From NCBI GenBank assembly GCA_002414385.1, contig DHZH01000007.1:124001-188000 (forward strand): a stretch of DNA of 64,000 nucleotides, given 5' to 3'. This document shows positions 53,265-61,589 of this stretch, piece by piece. The first letter of the stretch is position 1; every line of letters begins with the position of its first letter. The stretch comes from Gammaproteobacteria bacterium UBA5109 (GTDB taxonomy: Bacteria > Pseudomonadota > Gammaproteobacteria > Pseudomonadales > Pseudohongiellaceae). Under the pieces are notes generated by a model. That model had not been told where the DNA came from. It saw nothing but the letters and a program-made list of their open reading frames with translations, and did not search any database. The translations under genes and the position numbers were made by a program.

Positions 53265-54734
53265 ATGAAAATCATCGACAAACTACTAATTAACGGCGAG
53301 TGGGTTGACGGCGAAGCCGGCACCACCATTGATGTACTGAACCCCTATGATAATTCCCTGATTACTAAAGTTGCCGAGGCCCGTGAAGCGGATGTCGACA
53401 AAGCCGTGGCAGCAGCCAAAGATGCCTTTGCGGAATGGAAAGCCCTGAGCGCCTCCGAACGTGGGCATTATCTGCTGAAACTGGCTGACAAGATTGAAGA
53501 AAATGCCGAAGAGCTGGCACAACTGGAAACCATGGATACCGGTCACCCGGTGCGGGATACCCGCAACCTTGACGTTCCCAGAACTGCATACTGCTTCCGC
53601 TATTTCGGCGGCATGGCCGACAAATTTGAAGGTTCTGTCATCCCGGTAGACGCCGGCTTTCTGAATTATCTTGACCGTCAGCCTATTGGTGTCGTCGGGC
53701 AGATCGTTCCCTGGAATTTTCCTCTGATGTTCACCAGCTGGAAAATGGCCCCCGCCCTTGCAGCCGGAAACTGTGTAGTCATTAAACCGGCTGAACTGAC
53801 CCCGCTTTCTACACTGCGTATTGCTGATTTAATGATGGAAGTCGGCATCCCTAAAGGTGTCGTGAATGTAGTAGTCGGTCGCGGCAGCGTTGCCGGCCAG
53901 CATCTGGCTGAGCACGAAGATGTCGGTAAAATCTGCTTTACCGGTTCAACTGCTGTCGGTGAAAAAATTATCGAAGCGTCTGCCAAAACCATTAAAAAGG
54001 TACAACTGGAACTTGGTGGCAAAGGTGCCAATATTATTTTTGAAGATGCCAACATTCCGGCTGCCGTCGGCGGCTCGGCATTTGCCATTTTCCATAATCA
54101 GGGGCAGGCCTGTATCGCCGGATCACGTCTGATCATTCATGAAAATGTAGTGGATGAATTCCTGGAAAAATTCAAGGCCCTGGCTGAAAGTATCAAGGTT
54201 GGTGACCCGACTGACCCAAATACAGAAATGGGACCGCTGACCTCACAGATGCACCTTGACCGTGTGCTCGAATACTGCAAAGTGGTTAAAGAAGAAGGCG
54301 GTGAATTTATTACCGGTGGTGAACAGCCTGATGACGAACAGCTTAAGAAAGGATGTTTCGTCAAGCCAACGATTGTTAGAGCCAAACCTGGTGACCGTGT
54401 GTTCCAGGAAGAAGTCTTTGGTCCTTTTGTATCTGTTACAACCTTCAAGACAGATGAAGAAGCCATGGAACTTGCCAATGCCACAGAATATGGTCTAGGC
54501 AGCGGCCTTTGGACTTCCAATATCACCCGTGCACATAAATTTGCCCGTGAAATCCACGCCGGTATGGTCTGGATTAACTGTTACAAACGCGTCAATCCGG
54601 CCAGCCCCTTCGGTGGTGTCGGACGCTCAGGCTACGGTCGGGAAATGGGCTTTGAAGCCATGCGCGAATACACTGTAGCCAAATCCGTCTGGGTTAATGT
54701 GGATGCGAAAATACCGCCATTTTATCCGCGCTAG
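53265..54734 (+). CDS. hapE: 4-hydroxymuconic semialdehyde dehydrogenase
   Basis: NAD(P)-dependent aldehyde dehydrogenase of 489 residues. Rossmann segment IVPWNFPLMFTSWK, catalytic base Glu249 (LELGGKG) and nucleophile Cys283 (NQGQACIAGSR) are all present. The fold alone would allow many aldehydes; the place between hydroquinone dioxygenase and maleylacetate reductase points to oxidation of 4-hydroxymuconic semialdehyde to maleylacetate. It is followed after 26 bases by hapF. Confidence 0.85.
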   Translation: MKIIDKLLINGEWVDGEAGTTIDVLNPYDNSLITKVAEAREADVDKAVAAAKDAFAEWKALSASERGHYLLKLADKIEENAEELAQLETMDTGHPVRDTRNLDVPRTAYCFRYFGGMADKFEGSVIPVDAGFLNYLDRQPIGVVGQIVPWNFPLMFTSWKMAPALAAGNCVVIKPAELTPLSTLRIADLMMEVGIPKGVVNVVVGRGSVAGQHLAEHEDVGKICFTGSTAVGEKIIEASAKTIKKVQLELGGKGANIIFEDANIPAAVGGSAFAIFHNQGQACIAGSRLIIHENVVDEFLEKFKALAESIKVGDPTDPNTEMGPLTSQMHLDRVLEYCKVVKEEGGEFITGGEQPDDEQLKKGCFVKPTIVRAKPGDRVFQEEVFGPFVSVTTFKTDEEAMELANATEYGLGSGLWTSNITRAHKFAREIHAGMVWINCYKRVNPASPFGGVGRSGYGREMGFEAMREYTVAKSVWVNVDAKIPPFYPR

Positions 54735-54760
54735 ACTAGCCAAGCTGAGGAAAGCAAGAC

Positions 54761-55822
54761 ATGCAATTTGTATATCACCCTAATTCGCAGCGCATCATTT
54801 TTGGTGCCGGAACCCTGAAACAACTGCCTGATGAAGTGGCGGCTCTTGGCATAAAAAGTCCGATGGTCATAACCACTGAATTTCAGAAAGAACTGGGGAC
54901 CTCTGCCATTGAGCTGCTGGGTGACTCCTTTGACTGTGCGCTCTACGACAAGGCTGTAATGCATGTGCCACGCGACACAATTAATGACATCATGGCTAAA
55001 ATCAAAGCGCATGGCAGCGATGGCTGTGTCTGCCTGGGTGGTGGTTCGACTATCGGCCTGGGAAAAGCCGTGGCACTGGAAACCGGACTGCCTTCGATCG
55101 TGATCCCCACCACCTATGCCGGTTCGGAAATGACACCGATCTGGGGTATTACTGAAGATGGCATTAAAACCACCGGGCGCGACATGAAAGTGCTGGCAAA
55201 AACCGTTATTTACGATCCGGAACTGACCTTCAGCCTGCCTGATTTCATTTCCGGCCCCAGTGGCGTGAACGCAATCGCCCACTGTGTTGAAGCCCTCTAT
55301 GCTGAAAACAAAAATCCGGTGACATCACTGATGGCTGAAGAAGGTATCCGGGCACTGGCTGAAAGCCTCCCCGTGGTGGTTAAAGATCCAGAAAATATTA
55401 CAGCGCGTAGTAACGCCCTGTATGGAGCCTGGCTCGCCGGAACGGTACTGGGAACAGTCGGCATGGCCATTCACCACAAGCTTTGTCATACCCTTGGTGG
55501 CTCGTTCAACCTGCCCCATGCCGAAGTCCATTCAGTGATAATTCCGCATGCAACCAAATACAACCAGGAAGATGCTCCAGAGGCCATGCAGGCTATTGCC
55601 CGTGCACTGGATAGCACTCCTGAAGATGCCCCCGGGGCACTGTTTGATCTGCTGGCTAAAGTCGGCGCACCGACCACCCTTGAGGCAATTGGTATGAAAG
55701 AGGAAGATCTGGATAAAGCTGCAGAAATTGCACTGTCGAAACCTTATTTCAATCCCCGTGAAGTGACCCTTGAAGGTGTCAGAGAGCTACTGCAAAACGC
55801 ATACAGCGGTAATCGTCCCTGA
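54761..55822 (+). CDS. hapF: Maleylacetate reductase
   Basis: Iron-ADH family enzyme of 353 residues reducing maleylacetate to 3-oxoadipate with NAD(P)H. The cofactor loop GGGSTIGLGKAVAL, TYAGSEMTPIWGIT and the metal-binding region HHKLCHTLGGSFNLPHAEVHS are typical of maleylacetate reductases (TfdF/MacA/PnpE). It joins the two ring-cleavage routes: both hydroquinone and hydroxyquinol cleavage lead to its substrate. A ribosome binding site GAGGAAAG lies before the ATG. Confidence 0.93.
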   Translation: MQFVYHPNSQRIIFGAGTLKQLPDEVAALGIKSPMVITTEFQKELGTSAIELLGDSFDCALYDKAVMHVPRDTINDIMAKIKAHGSDGCVCLGGGSTIGLGKAVALETGLPSIVIPTTYAGSEMTPIWGITEDGIKTTGRDMKVLAKTVIYDPELTFSLPDFISGPSGVNAIAHCVEALYAENKNPVTSLMAEEGIRALAESLPVVVKDPENITARSNALYGAWLAGTVLGTVGMAIHHKLCHTLGGSFNLPHAEVHSVIIPHATKYNQEDAPEAMQAIARALDSTPEDAPGALFDLLAKVGAPTTLEAIGMKEEDLDKAAEIALSKPYFNPREVTLEGVRELLQNAYSGNRP

Positions 55823-55914
55823 TATATTCCAATAATTTCGCACCGGTATACAAGGCTTCAGGAAGCCTTCCCTGGAAGTCCGGATTCCTGTGAAAAAGAT
55901 TTAGTTAGCTGCCC

Positions 55915-56295
55915 ATGAAAATCTGGTACGAAGAAAAGAATGCTCCACAGACTGGCGATGAAATCTGTAAAGTCGACGACATGCAGCCAGGTGATATCCG
56001 TGAAGTCAGCTTCGGGACCGGAACACGCTATCCCTTTCACCTGTTTATCTACAACGATGAAGGCACCCTGCGCTGTTACATGAACCGCTGTCCACACTTC
56101 GGCATCAAGTTGAATATAGAACCGGGACAGTTTTTCAATACCAGGAAAACACAATTCATGTGCGTCCATCATCTGGGGAAATTCAATTTCCACGACGGTG
56201 AATGTACTGACGGGCCACCCTTCGGCACTTGTCTGGACAGTATCCCGATTTCAATTGAAGACGGCAAAGCTTTCGTGGCCGAGTTCGAAAAGTAG
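55915..56295 (+). CDS. Rieske-type [2Fe-2S] ferredoxin
   Basis: A 126-residue soluble protein with a single Rieske domain: Cys59-Pro-His61 and Cys83-x2-His86 are the cluster ligands, 21 residues apart between the halves. No membrane segment or oxygenase domain is present, so it is an electron carrier. Within this cluster it could re-reduce oxidised iron of the hydroquinone dioxygenase, a job done by plant-type ferredoxins (XylT) in other extradiol pathways, or serve an unlinked oxygenase. Both are inference. The start has no strong ribosome binding site. Confidence 0.85.
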   Translation: MKIWYEEKNAPQTGDEICKVDDMQPGDIREVSFGTGTRYPFHLFIYNDEGTLRCYMNRCPHFGIKLNIEPGQFFNTRKTQFMCVHHLGKFNFHDGECTDGPPFGTCLDSIPISIEDGKAFVAEFEK

Positions 56296-56328
56296 TATAA
56301 TCAATACTTGTTTTGATCCGGGGAAACT

Positions 56329-56622
56329 ATGATTAAACATATCGTCTGCTGGCGGGTTGATGACCCGAATATGAGCCAGCAATACTGTGATGGTGCCGTT
56401 GAACTGCTTGAGCAAATGCGCAAAGAAATCAATGGTCTCTTGCTGCTGGAACTTGCCGTTGATAAAAGCCGCACTGATATGTCTTCTGATTTGGTTCTGT
56501 ATTCAGAATTTGCAAGCTGGGAGGCCCTTGAGCACTATGACCAGCATCCCCTGCACCAGCAGTTTAAAGATTACCTGGGCCCACATCGTACCGAACGACG
56601 TGTGGCTGACTACGAAGTATAA
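56329..56622 (+). CDS. Dabb-domain (stress-response A/B barrel) protein
   Basis: A 97-residue alpha-beta barrel protein of the Dabb family: it begins IKHIVCWRV, has SSDLVLYSEFASWEALEHYDQHPLHQQF (split by family as DLVLYSEF and YxxHPxHxxF) and ends with an RxVADYEV strand. Such small dimers are found in aromatic degradation clusters as possible isomerases or binding proteins. GGGGAAA precedes the start, and the thiolase gene begins 9 bases after its stop, so they are co-transcribed. Role unknown. Confidence 0.85.
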   Translation: MIKHIVCWRVDDPNMSQQYCDGAVELLEQMRKEINGLLLLELAVDKSRTDMSSDLVLYSEFASWEALEHYDQHPLHQQFKDYLGPHRTERRVADYEV

Positions 56623-56631
56623 GGAGCAAGC

Positions 56632-57837
56632 ATGACTGAGGCTTATATCTGTGACGCTATTCGAACTCCCTTTGGCCGCTATGGTGGTTCCCTGTCAAGT
56701 ATTCGCGCCGATGACCTTGGTGCCCTGCCACTGAAAGCGTTGATGGAGCGCAATTCCGGAGTAGACTGGCAGGCTGTTGATGATGTGATTTACGGCTGCG
56801 CCAACCAGGCCGGAGAAGACAACCGTAATGTCGGTCGTATGTCCCTTTTGCTTGCCGGCCTGCCTGTTGAAGTAACAGGCACCACCATGAACCGTCTTTG
56901 TGGTTCTTCCCTGGATGCCATTGCTACTGCGGCACGTGCCATCAAGGCTGGAGAAGCCGATCTGATTATTGCCGGCGGTGTTGAATCCATGTCTCGAGCC
57001 CCCTTTGTCATGGGCAAAGCCTCCTCTGCATTTGGTAGAGACCAGAAAATTGAAGACACCACCATGGGTTGGCGCTTTATAAACCCGGCGCTGAAGGCAA
57101 TGCACGGGGTCGATACCATGCCAGAGACTGCGGAAAATGTTGCCGACCAGTTTAAAATCAATCGGGACGATCAGGATGCCTTTGCCGCACGCAGCCAGGA
57201 ACGCACCGCGGCCGCGCAGGATTCCGGTCGTCTGGCTGAAGAGCTGATCCCGGTCAGCATTCCGCAGCGTAAGGCAGACCCGATTATTTTTGATAAGGAT
57301 GAACATCCGCGTGCCGGTTCGACGGCAGAAGTTCTGGCAAAGTTGCGGCCCGTTGTGCGTGAAGGAGGTACTGTCACTGCAGGAAATGCTTCCGGGATCA
57401 ATGATGGTGCTGCTGCCATGATTATTGCCTCTGAAGCTGCCGTCAAAAAATATGGCCTGACACCCCGGGCACGTGTTGTTGCTTCCACCACAGCCGGTGT
57501 TGCTCCATCCATTATGGGCTTTGCCCCGGCTCCGGCCACCAAAGCCCTGCTCCAGAAAACCGGCCTGAAGCTGGATCAGATGGATGTCATCGAGCTCAAT
57601 GAAGCTTTTGCAGCACAGGCACTGGCAGTAACCCGCGATCTTGGTCTGCCTGATGATGCAGCACAGGTCAATCCGAATGGCGGGGCTATCTCACTGGGTC
57701 ATCCACTGGGAGCCAGTGGTGCCCGTCTGGTCATTGCAGCCGTCAATGAACTGCATCGTTCCCAGGGTAAATACGGGCTTTGTACCATGTGTATCGGAGT
57801 TGGTCAGGGTATTGCATCGATTATCGAACGTGTCTGA
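56632..57837 (+). CDS. pcaF: 3-oxoadipyl-CoA thiolase
   Basis: Thiolase of 401 residues that splits 3-oxoadipyl-CoA to succinyl-CoA and acetyl-CoA, the last step of the route. The acyl-accepting Cys90 is in NRLCGSSLDAI; the C-terminal motifs are NEAFAAQAL, GHPLGASGAR and CTMCIGVGQG. A strong AAGGAG site precedes the start. Length and motif match PcaF/PaaJ. Acetoacetyl-CoA thiolase is the alternative; context favours PcaF. Confidence 0.93.
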   Translation: MTEAYICDAIRTPFGRYGGSLSSIRADDLGALPLKALMERNSGVDWQAVDDVIYGCANQAGEDNRNVGRMSLLLAGLPVEVTGTTMNRLCGSSLDAIATAARAIKAGEADLIIAGGVESMSRAPFVMGKASSAFGRDQKIEDTTMGWRFINPALKAMHGVDTMPETAENVADQFKINRDDQDAFAARSQERTAAAQDSGRLAEELIPVSIPQRKADPIIFDKDEHPRAGSTAEVLAKLRPVVREGGTVTAGNASGINDGAAAMIIASEAAVKKYGLTPRARVVASTTAGVAPSIMGFAPAPATKALLQKTGLKLDQMDVIELNEAFAAQALAVTRDLGLPDDAAQVNPNGGAISLGHPLGASGARLVIAAVNELHRSQGKYGLCTMCIGVGQGIASIIERV

Positions 57838-57865
57838 TTTAACACTTATCCAGCATTAGGAAAAA

Positions 57866-57889
57866 GGGAGCCTCGGCTCCCTTTTTTTT
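57866..57889 (+). terminator. Rho-independent terminator after the thiolase
   Basis: GGGAGCC / GGCTCCC stem with TC loop (57866-57881) and an 8-base T-run, 28 bases after the thiolase stop. Confidence 0.9.
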
Positions 57890-57898
57890 AGGCGAAAA

Positions 57899-57931
57899 AA
57901 AAGGCCTCACTCCGTGAGACCTTTTCTTTTT
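57899..57931. terminator. Second terminator hairpin after the catabolic cluster
   Basis: AAGGCCTCAC (57901-57910) and GTGAGACCTT (57914-57923) form a stem with one mismatch and a TCC loop, with A-run before and T-rich sequence after. It can act on both strands and so also end the leftward copy C gene. Confidence 0.75.
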
Positions 57932-58014
57932 GCAGTATAACTGCTATTTGCCTAGTGCGTAAGCAACATTTCTTACTAACTTCTTATTACATTCCACTTT
58001 CTACATGCCACTTC

Positions 58015-58761
58015 CTACATGCCACAGGGACGCGGATCCCAGCCACCCGGTGCCTCTTCACGAATGAAGTGCGAACTGGTGACAAAGTCTGTTCTGAGAT
58101 AAGTCGGATCATGCACGATTACAGTAGCAACCAGCCACTCCTGACCTGTTGGATCCTCAAACACATCATAGTATTCAGTCAGCGTTGCATTTTCACTGAC
58201 CGGTGCGCCATTGGAACGTAACCAGGCAGCAGTCAGGTGAGAAGTTTCAACTTTCAGAGAGCCATATTGCCCTTCCTGCCCCATTGCCGGTGCCGCATCA
58301 TATTCCCATTCAGCCACGGAATAGCCCTGCAGGCTGTGTGGAGCACTTGCCGGAGGTGGTTCCTCATTGAAGAGAAAACGACGCGTTTGCTGACCATAGT
58401 CAGTTTCAATAGTCAGCACATCATCTGATTCCCAGTTCACTCGAATACGCAGCGGTTGACGCATCACACCGGCAGCACCGTATTGCAGACAGGAACCGAC
58501 CATGTCTTCTTCCCAGGCCTGTCCGACTTGTTCAGCCAGATCATTGTAGGGGATACTGGTAAAGTCGCCTTTTTCAGCAACCCGCATACGCCACAGCCAG
58601 TCTTCATTAACATAAGCCATCCACTGACCTTCCAGTCTGTCCAGACCAATCGGGGCAGCATCACGGGGGGACTCCATCATGTCATCCTGAGCGAACAAGG
58701 ATGTTGTCAGTACTGTAGCACCCAGCAAGGTTGCAAATTTTGAAAACCTTTTTATTGTCAT
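58015..58761 (-). CDS. Exported protein of the W-x5-EDW family, copy C
   Basis: A 248-residue protein with a signal peptide (ending SLFAQ, residue 25). W47-x5-E53-D54-W55, GDFTSIPYND, AAGVMRQPLRIRVNWE, QGYSVAEWE and NGAPVSENATLTEYYD align closely with copy A; VIVHDPTYL and SSHF near the end also match. It lies 9 bases downstream of an intact MBL-fold hydrolase gene, mirroring the pairing at 44-46 kb. Function unknown; the conserved acidic and aromatic residues suggest a ligand pocket, but this is speculation. Confidence 0.78.
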   Translation of the reverse strand: MTIKRFSKFATLLGATVLTTSLFAQDDMMESPRDAAPIGLDRLEGQWMAYVNEDWLWRMRVAEKGDFTSIPYNDLAEQVGQAWEEDMVGSCLQYGAAGVMRQPLRIRVNWESDDVLTIETDYGQQTRRFLFNEEPPPASAPHSLQGYSVAEWEYDAAPAMGQEGQYGSLKVETSHLTAAWLRSNGAPVSENATLTEYYDVFEDPTGQEWLVATVIVHDPTYLRTDFVTSSHFIREEAPGGWDPRPCGM

Positions 58762-58770
58762 TATCTACTC

Positions 58771-59760
58771 CTACATTTCGCTCAAATTAGTATAAATGGC
58801 AGTAATGAAATCTTCAGTAGAGACGAAGCCATTACCGTAGCGGCCGTCATAGTCGCTGGACGGGCCTGCTTCAAGAATTTCTTCCAGGTCCATTCCTTCG
58901 TCCATGTAAAACTGTACACGGTCACGGATGATAGTCAGCATATCGCGATATTCCACTACATCAGCTTCGTCTGCCAGTCGTCCGTGGCCACTGATAACCA
59001 TGGTGCCGCCTTCCTGCTGCGCACGGGGGACAGTGATACGAATAATCTGGTTCAAGCCGTCTATATAACCATTCACGTGGCCACGATTTTCCAGATCGAT
59101 GAAGGGATAGCCTTCGGTGAAATAAATATCACCGGTGCTGATAACATCCGATTTACGGAAAAACACCATGGTATCGCCATTTGTATGGGCACGACCCTGA
59201 TAAAGCAGCTCAATCGGCTCATCGTTAAAGAACAGGTCATAATGGTCACCCAGGTACACTTCTGTCGGCCAGGTTTCAAAAGGTTGCCCGGAAACAGCCA
59301 TACCCAGCATGACATTTTCATGCGCGATAACTTCAGCACCCGGATTAAAAGTAGCGCTTACATCACGTGCTTCATTACCGGCAACAACCGTGTAACCGGC
59401 TTCACGAATAATCTGGTTGCCGCCGACGTGGTCGCCATGACCGTGAGTATTGATTACATATTGAATATCTTTGCCAGGTGCCAGACGTTCAATTTCCGCC
59501 AGCAATTTGGGAGCCATTCCGGCAAACTGGGTATCAACGACCAGTACGCCTTCATCACCAATCTGTACAGTGACATTGCCACCGGCACCGGTCAGTACCC
59601 ATACATTGCCCTGTACGTAGTAGGATTTCACCTCGACGTCAGAAAAATCCTGCTGGGCGAAAGCAGAACCTGTCAGTGCTGCCGCCAATACACAGGCACC
59701 AATAACCTTTTGCACAGGGTGATGACCGCGAATCCAGCTCTTAGTATATTTTTTGCTCAT
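58771..59760 (-). CDS. Exported MBL-fold metallohydrolase
   Basis: A 329-residue protein with a signal peptide (ending SAFAQQ) and an intact metallo-beta-lactamase site: His106-x-His108-x-Asp110-His111 (THGHGDHVGG), His in GRAHTNGD and His in ISGHGRLAD. Starts at 59781, 59766 and 59760 are in frame; 59760 has GGAG 9 bases upstream. The fold spans lactonases, beta-lactamases and glyoxalase-like enzymes, and the substrate cannot be read. It is followed closely by the copy C gene, probably one operon. Confidence 0.85.
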   Translation of the reverse strand: MSKKYTKSWIRGHHPVQKVIGACVLAAALTGSAFAQQDFSDVEVKSYYVQGNVWVLTGAGGNVTVQIGDEGVLVVDTQFAGMAPKLLAEIERLAPGKDIQYVINTHGHGDHVGGNQIIREAGYTVVAGNEARDVSATFNPGAEVIAHENVMLGMAVSGQPFETWPTEVYLGDHYDLFFNDEPIELLYQGRAHTNGDTMVFFRKSDVISTGDIYFTEGYPFIDLENRGHVNGYIDGLNQIIRITVPRAQQEGGTMVISGHGRLADEADVVEYRDMLTIIRDRVQFYMDEGMDLEEILEAGPSSDYDGRYGNGFVSTEDFITAIYTNLSEM

Positions 59761-60066
59761 TTTCATTGACTCCAAAAACAATATTTACCTTACGACATCC
59801 ATAAATTCTGGTCGGTTTTTCTAACGCCGGGTTGTATTCGACACAGCATGAAACGCCATGGCACAAGGAAGCTCAGAACTTGGAGTTGCGGAATGGTTTT
59901 CCCCTTGGGCAAATGCATTACTGGCTGAACCCCTCCCCCAGATTGAGGACTTCTTGAAAATCTAAAAGCGTTATTCGAAAAAAACACTAACGGCTTTATA
60001 CAAGCCGTTAGTGTTGGATTATTATTCTAATAAAGAATATTACCGGCAAACACCGGAATTATTCTG
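59761..60066. other. Intergenic region between the MBL gene and the DUF6152-type gene
   Basis: About 300 bases on the leftward strand. It holds the terminator at 59976-60015 and the probable leader of the MBL gene. No supported open frame is seen. Confidence 0.45.
59976..60015 (-). terminator. Terminator of the DUF6152-type gene
   Basis: AACACTAACGGCTT (59983-59996) and AAGCCGTTAGTGTT (60002-60015) form a perfect 14-bp stem with a 5-base loop. On the minus strand it is followed by a T-run, 52 bases after the leftward gene's stop. Confidence 0.88.
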
Positions 60067-60471
60067 TTAATCGAAGTCACCTTCCCACTCGAAGTCACCA
60101 TCAACTACTTCAAGTCTCTGCATACGCAGACGATGATCTTCAGGGTTACGACCTGGCTGACCAGTGATTCGTACCCGGTCACCCGGTTTCAGGCTTGAAC
60201 GGTCAACTGAACCGGCCAGTGCACTGGCACCGCCCCACTCAACTGCCCAGCGCTGATTCTCGCCGGTTTCTTCATCAGTTACCATGACATGGACAAATGA
60301 ATGCGGGTTACGGAACAGGAACTGAACCATTACACCTTCAATTGTGTCCGACTCATCCATGATGTAGGTAGCCGGGAACGAGTGATGCGCATAGACCGCA
60401 CCGGATGCAAACAAGGTAAAACCCAGTGACAGCACAAACGCGGTAAGTAAGTTTTGTTTGCGTTGTTTCAT
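60067..60471 (-). CDS. DUF6152-type exported protein
   Basis: A 134-residue protein with a signal peptide ending VYAHHSF, the typical AHHSF start of the DUF6152 family, then NPHSFVHVMV, a WAVEWGG segment and PGDRVRITGQPG. The body looks like a small OB-type beta barrel. A GAGGAG site lies 6 bases before the ATG at 60471; the frame is open to 60519. Function unknown. These proteins often occur near secreted hydrolases and propellers in marine bacteria and sphingomonads. Confidence 0.82.
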   Translation of the reverse strand: MKQRKQNLLTAFVLSLGFTLFASGAVYAHHSFPATYIMDESDTIEGVMVQFLFRNPHSFVHVMVTDEETGENQRWAVEWGGASALAGSVDRSSLKPGDRVRITGQPGRNPEDHRLRMQRLEVVDGDFEWEGDFD

Positions 60472-60802
60472 AATCAATCTCCTCGATAAAGTGTCTGGTG
60501 AATTTGGCGTCTTAGACACCTTATTATCAGTTAGACGTTAAAACAGCCACCACACCAACTGCTTTTGCCGATTTCAGAGTATTTAGTTACTCGCTCACGA
60601 CGATCAATAATACCCTCTTACACCCAGTGAAAACAAGCGACTCACCAGGACCATACATGATTTCATGGTAGGGATACAGTGTGTTCATTGCAATGTGCAT
60701 AAGGCATAATCCACAGTTATTCCACACTTCTCATCCAGCCTGCATAAAAGCGCCCTGATTTGCTTATTTTATATTTTGTTAACTCTGATTTAAGGACTTT
60801 AT
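60472..60802. other. Divergent intergenic region before xth
   Basis: 331 bases between the DUF6152-type gene and xth. AT-rich at the right end (TTTTATATTTTG) and containing AACTCTGATTTAAGGAC just before xth, which resembles the CTCTGATTAA repeat arm at 30.7 and 53.2 kb. No clear promoter or small gene is seen. Confidence 0.4.
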
Positions 60803-61567
60803 ATGAAGTTAATTTCCTGGAACGTCAATGGTATTCGAGCCATCGTAAAAAAAGGCTTTATTGAACAGATCAAGGAACTGGCGCCGGATATACTTTGTCT
60901 GCAGGAAACCAAAGCACAGCCCGACCAGGTAATCGAAGCTTTGCAGGCCCTTGAAGGCTATGAAATATTTGCCAATTCGGCGGATAAAAAAGGCTATTCA
61001 GGCACAGCCATCCTGAGTAAAAGAACTCCCGACTCGATTACTTATGACATGAATAATGCCGAACATGACCAGGAAGGCCGGGTTATTTGCGCAGATTATG
61101 GAAAATTTTCCCTGGTGACTGTCTATACCCCGAATTCAGGCAGTGAACTGAAGCGTCTGGACTACCGCCAGTCATGGGACAGGGACTTCCTTAACTACCT
61201 GAAAAAACTGGAGAAAAACAAGCCCTTGATCATTTGCGGTGATCTCAATGTTGCCCATCGTGATATTGACCTTGCTCGCCCCAAGGCCAATTACAATAAA
61301 AGTGCCGGCTTTATGCAGGAAGAAATTGACGGCATTGAAAATCTCACTCAGGCGGATTTTGTCGATACTTTCCGTCATTTAAACCCGGAAAGCATCAAAT
61401 ACAGCTGGTGGAGCTACCGCGCCGGGGCCAGGGCCCGGAATGTGGGCTGGAGAATTGATTACTTTCTGGCTTCACGCGGGCTACTGGGCCAGGTTAAAAA
61501 CAGTGAGGTGCTGGACCAGGTGATGGGTTCCGACCACTGTCCGGTAATGCTGGAACTGAAAACCTGA
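60803..61567 (+). CDS. xth: Exodeoxyribonuclease III (AP endonuclease)
   Basis: EEP-family nuclease of 254 residues for base-excision repair. It starts MKLISWNVNGIRA and has LCLQETKA (metal Glu), CGDLNVAHRDIDL, and the closing GSDHCPVMLEL with catalytic Asp-His. The WRIDYFLAS segment is typical of ExoA/Xth. AAGGAC lies before the ATG. It is monocistronic. Confidence 0.94.
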   Translation: MKLISWNVNGIRAIVKKGFIEQIKELAPDILCLQETKAQPDQVIEALQALEGYEIFANSADKKGYSGTAILSKRTPDSITYDMNNAEHDQEGRVICADYGKFSLVTVYTPNSGSELKRLDYRQSWDRDFLNYLKKLEKNKPLIICGDLNVAHRDIDLARPKANYNKSAGFMQEEIDGIENLTQADFVDTFRHLNPESIKYSWWSYRAGARARNVGWRIDYFLASRGLLGQVKNSEVLDQVMGSDHCPVMLELKT

Positions 61568-61589
61568 ACCTTGCAGGTGCCCCGATCCG

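Noticed and set aside
54731..55282. 183-codon antisense frame over hapF
   Set aside because: Shadow of the maleylacetate reductase coding sequence; no supporting motif.
55852..55869. AAGGCTT/AAGCCTT hairpin between hapF and the Rieske gene
   Set aside because: Stem of 7 bp with no T-run on either strand; not called as a terminator.
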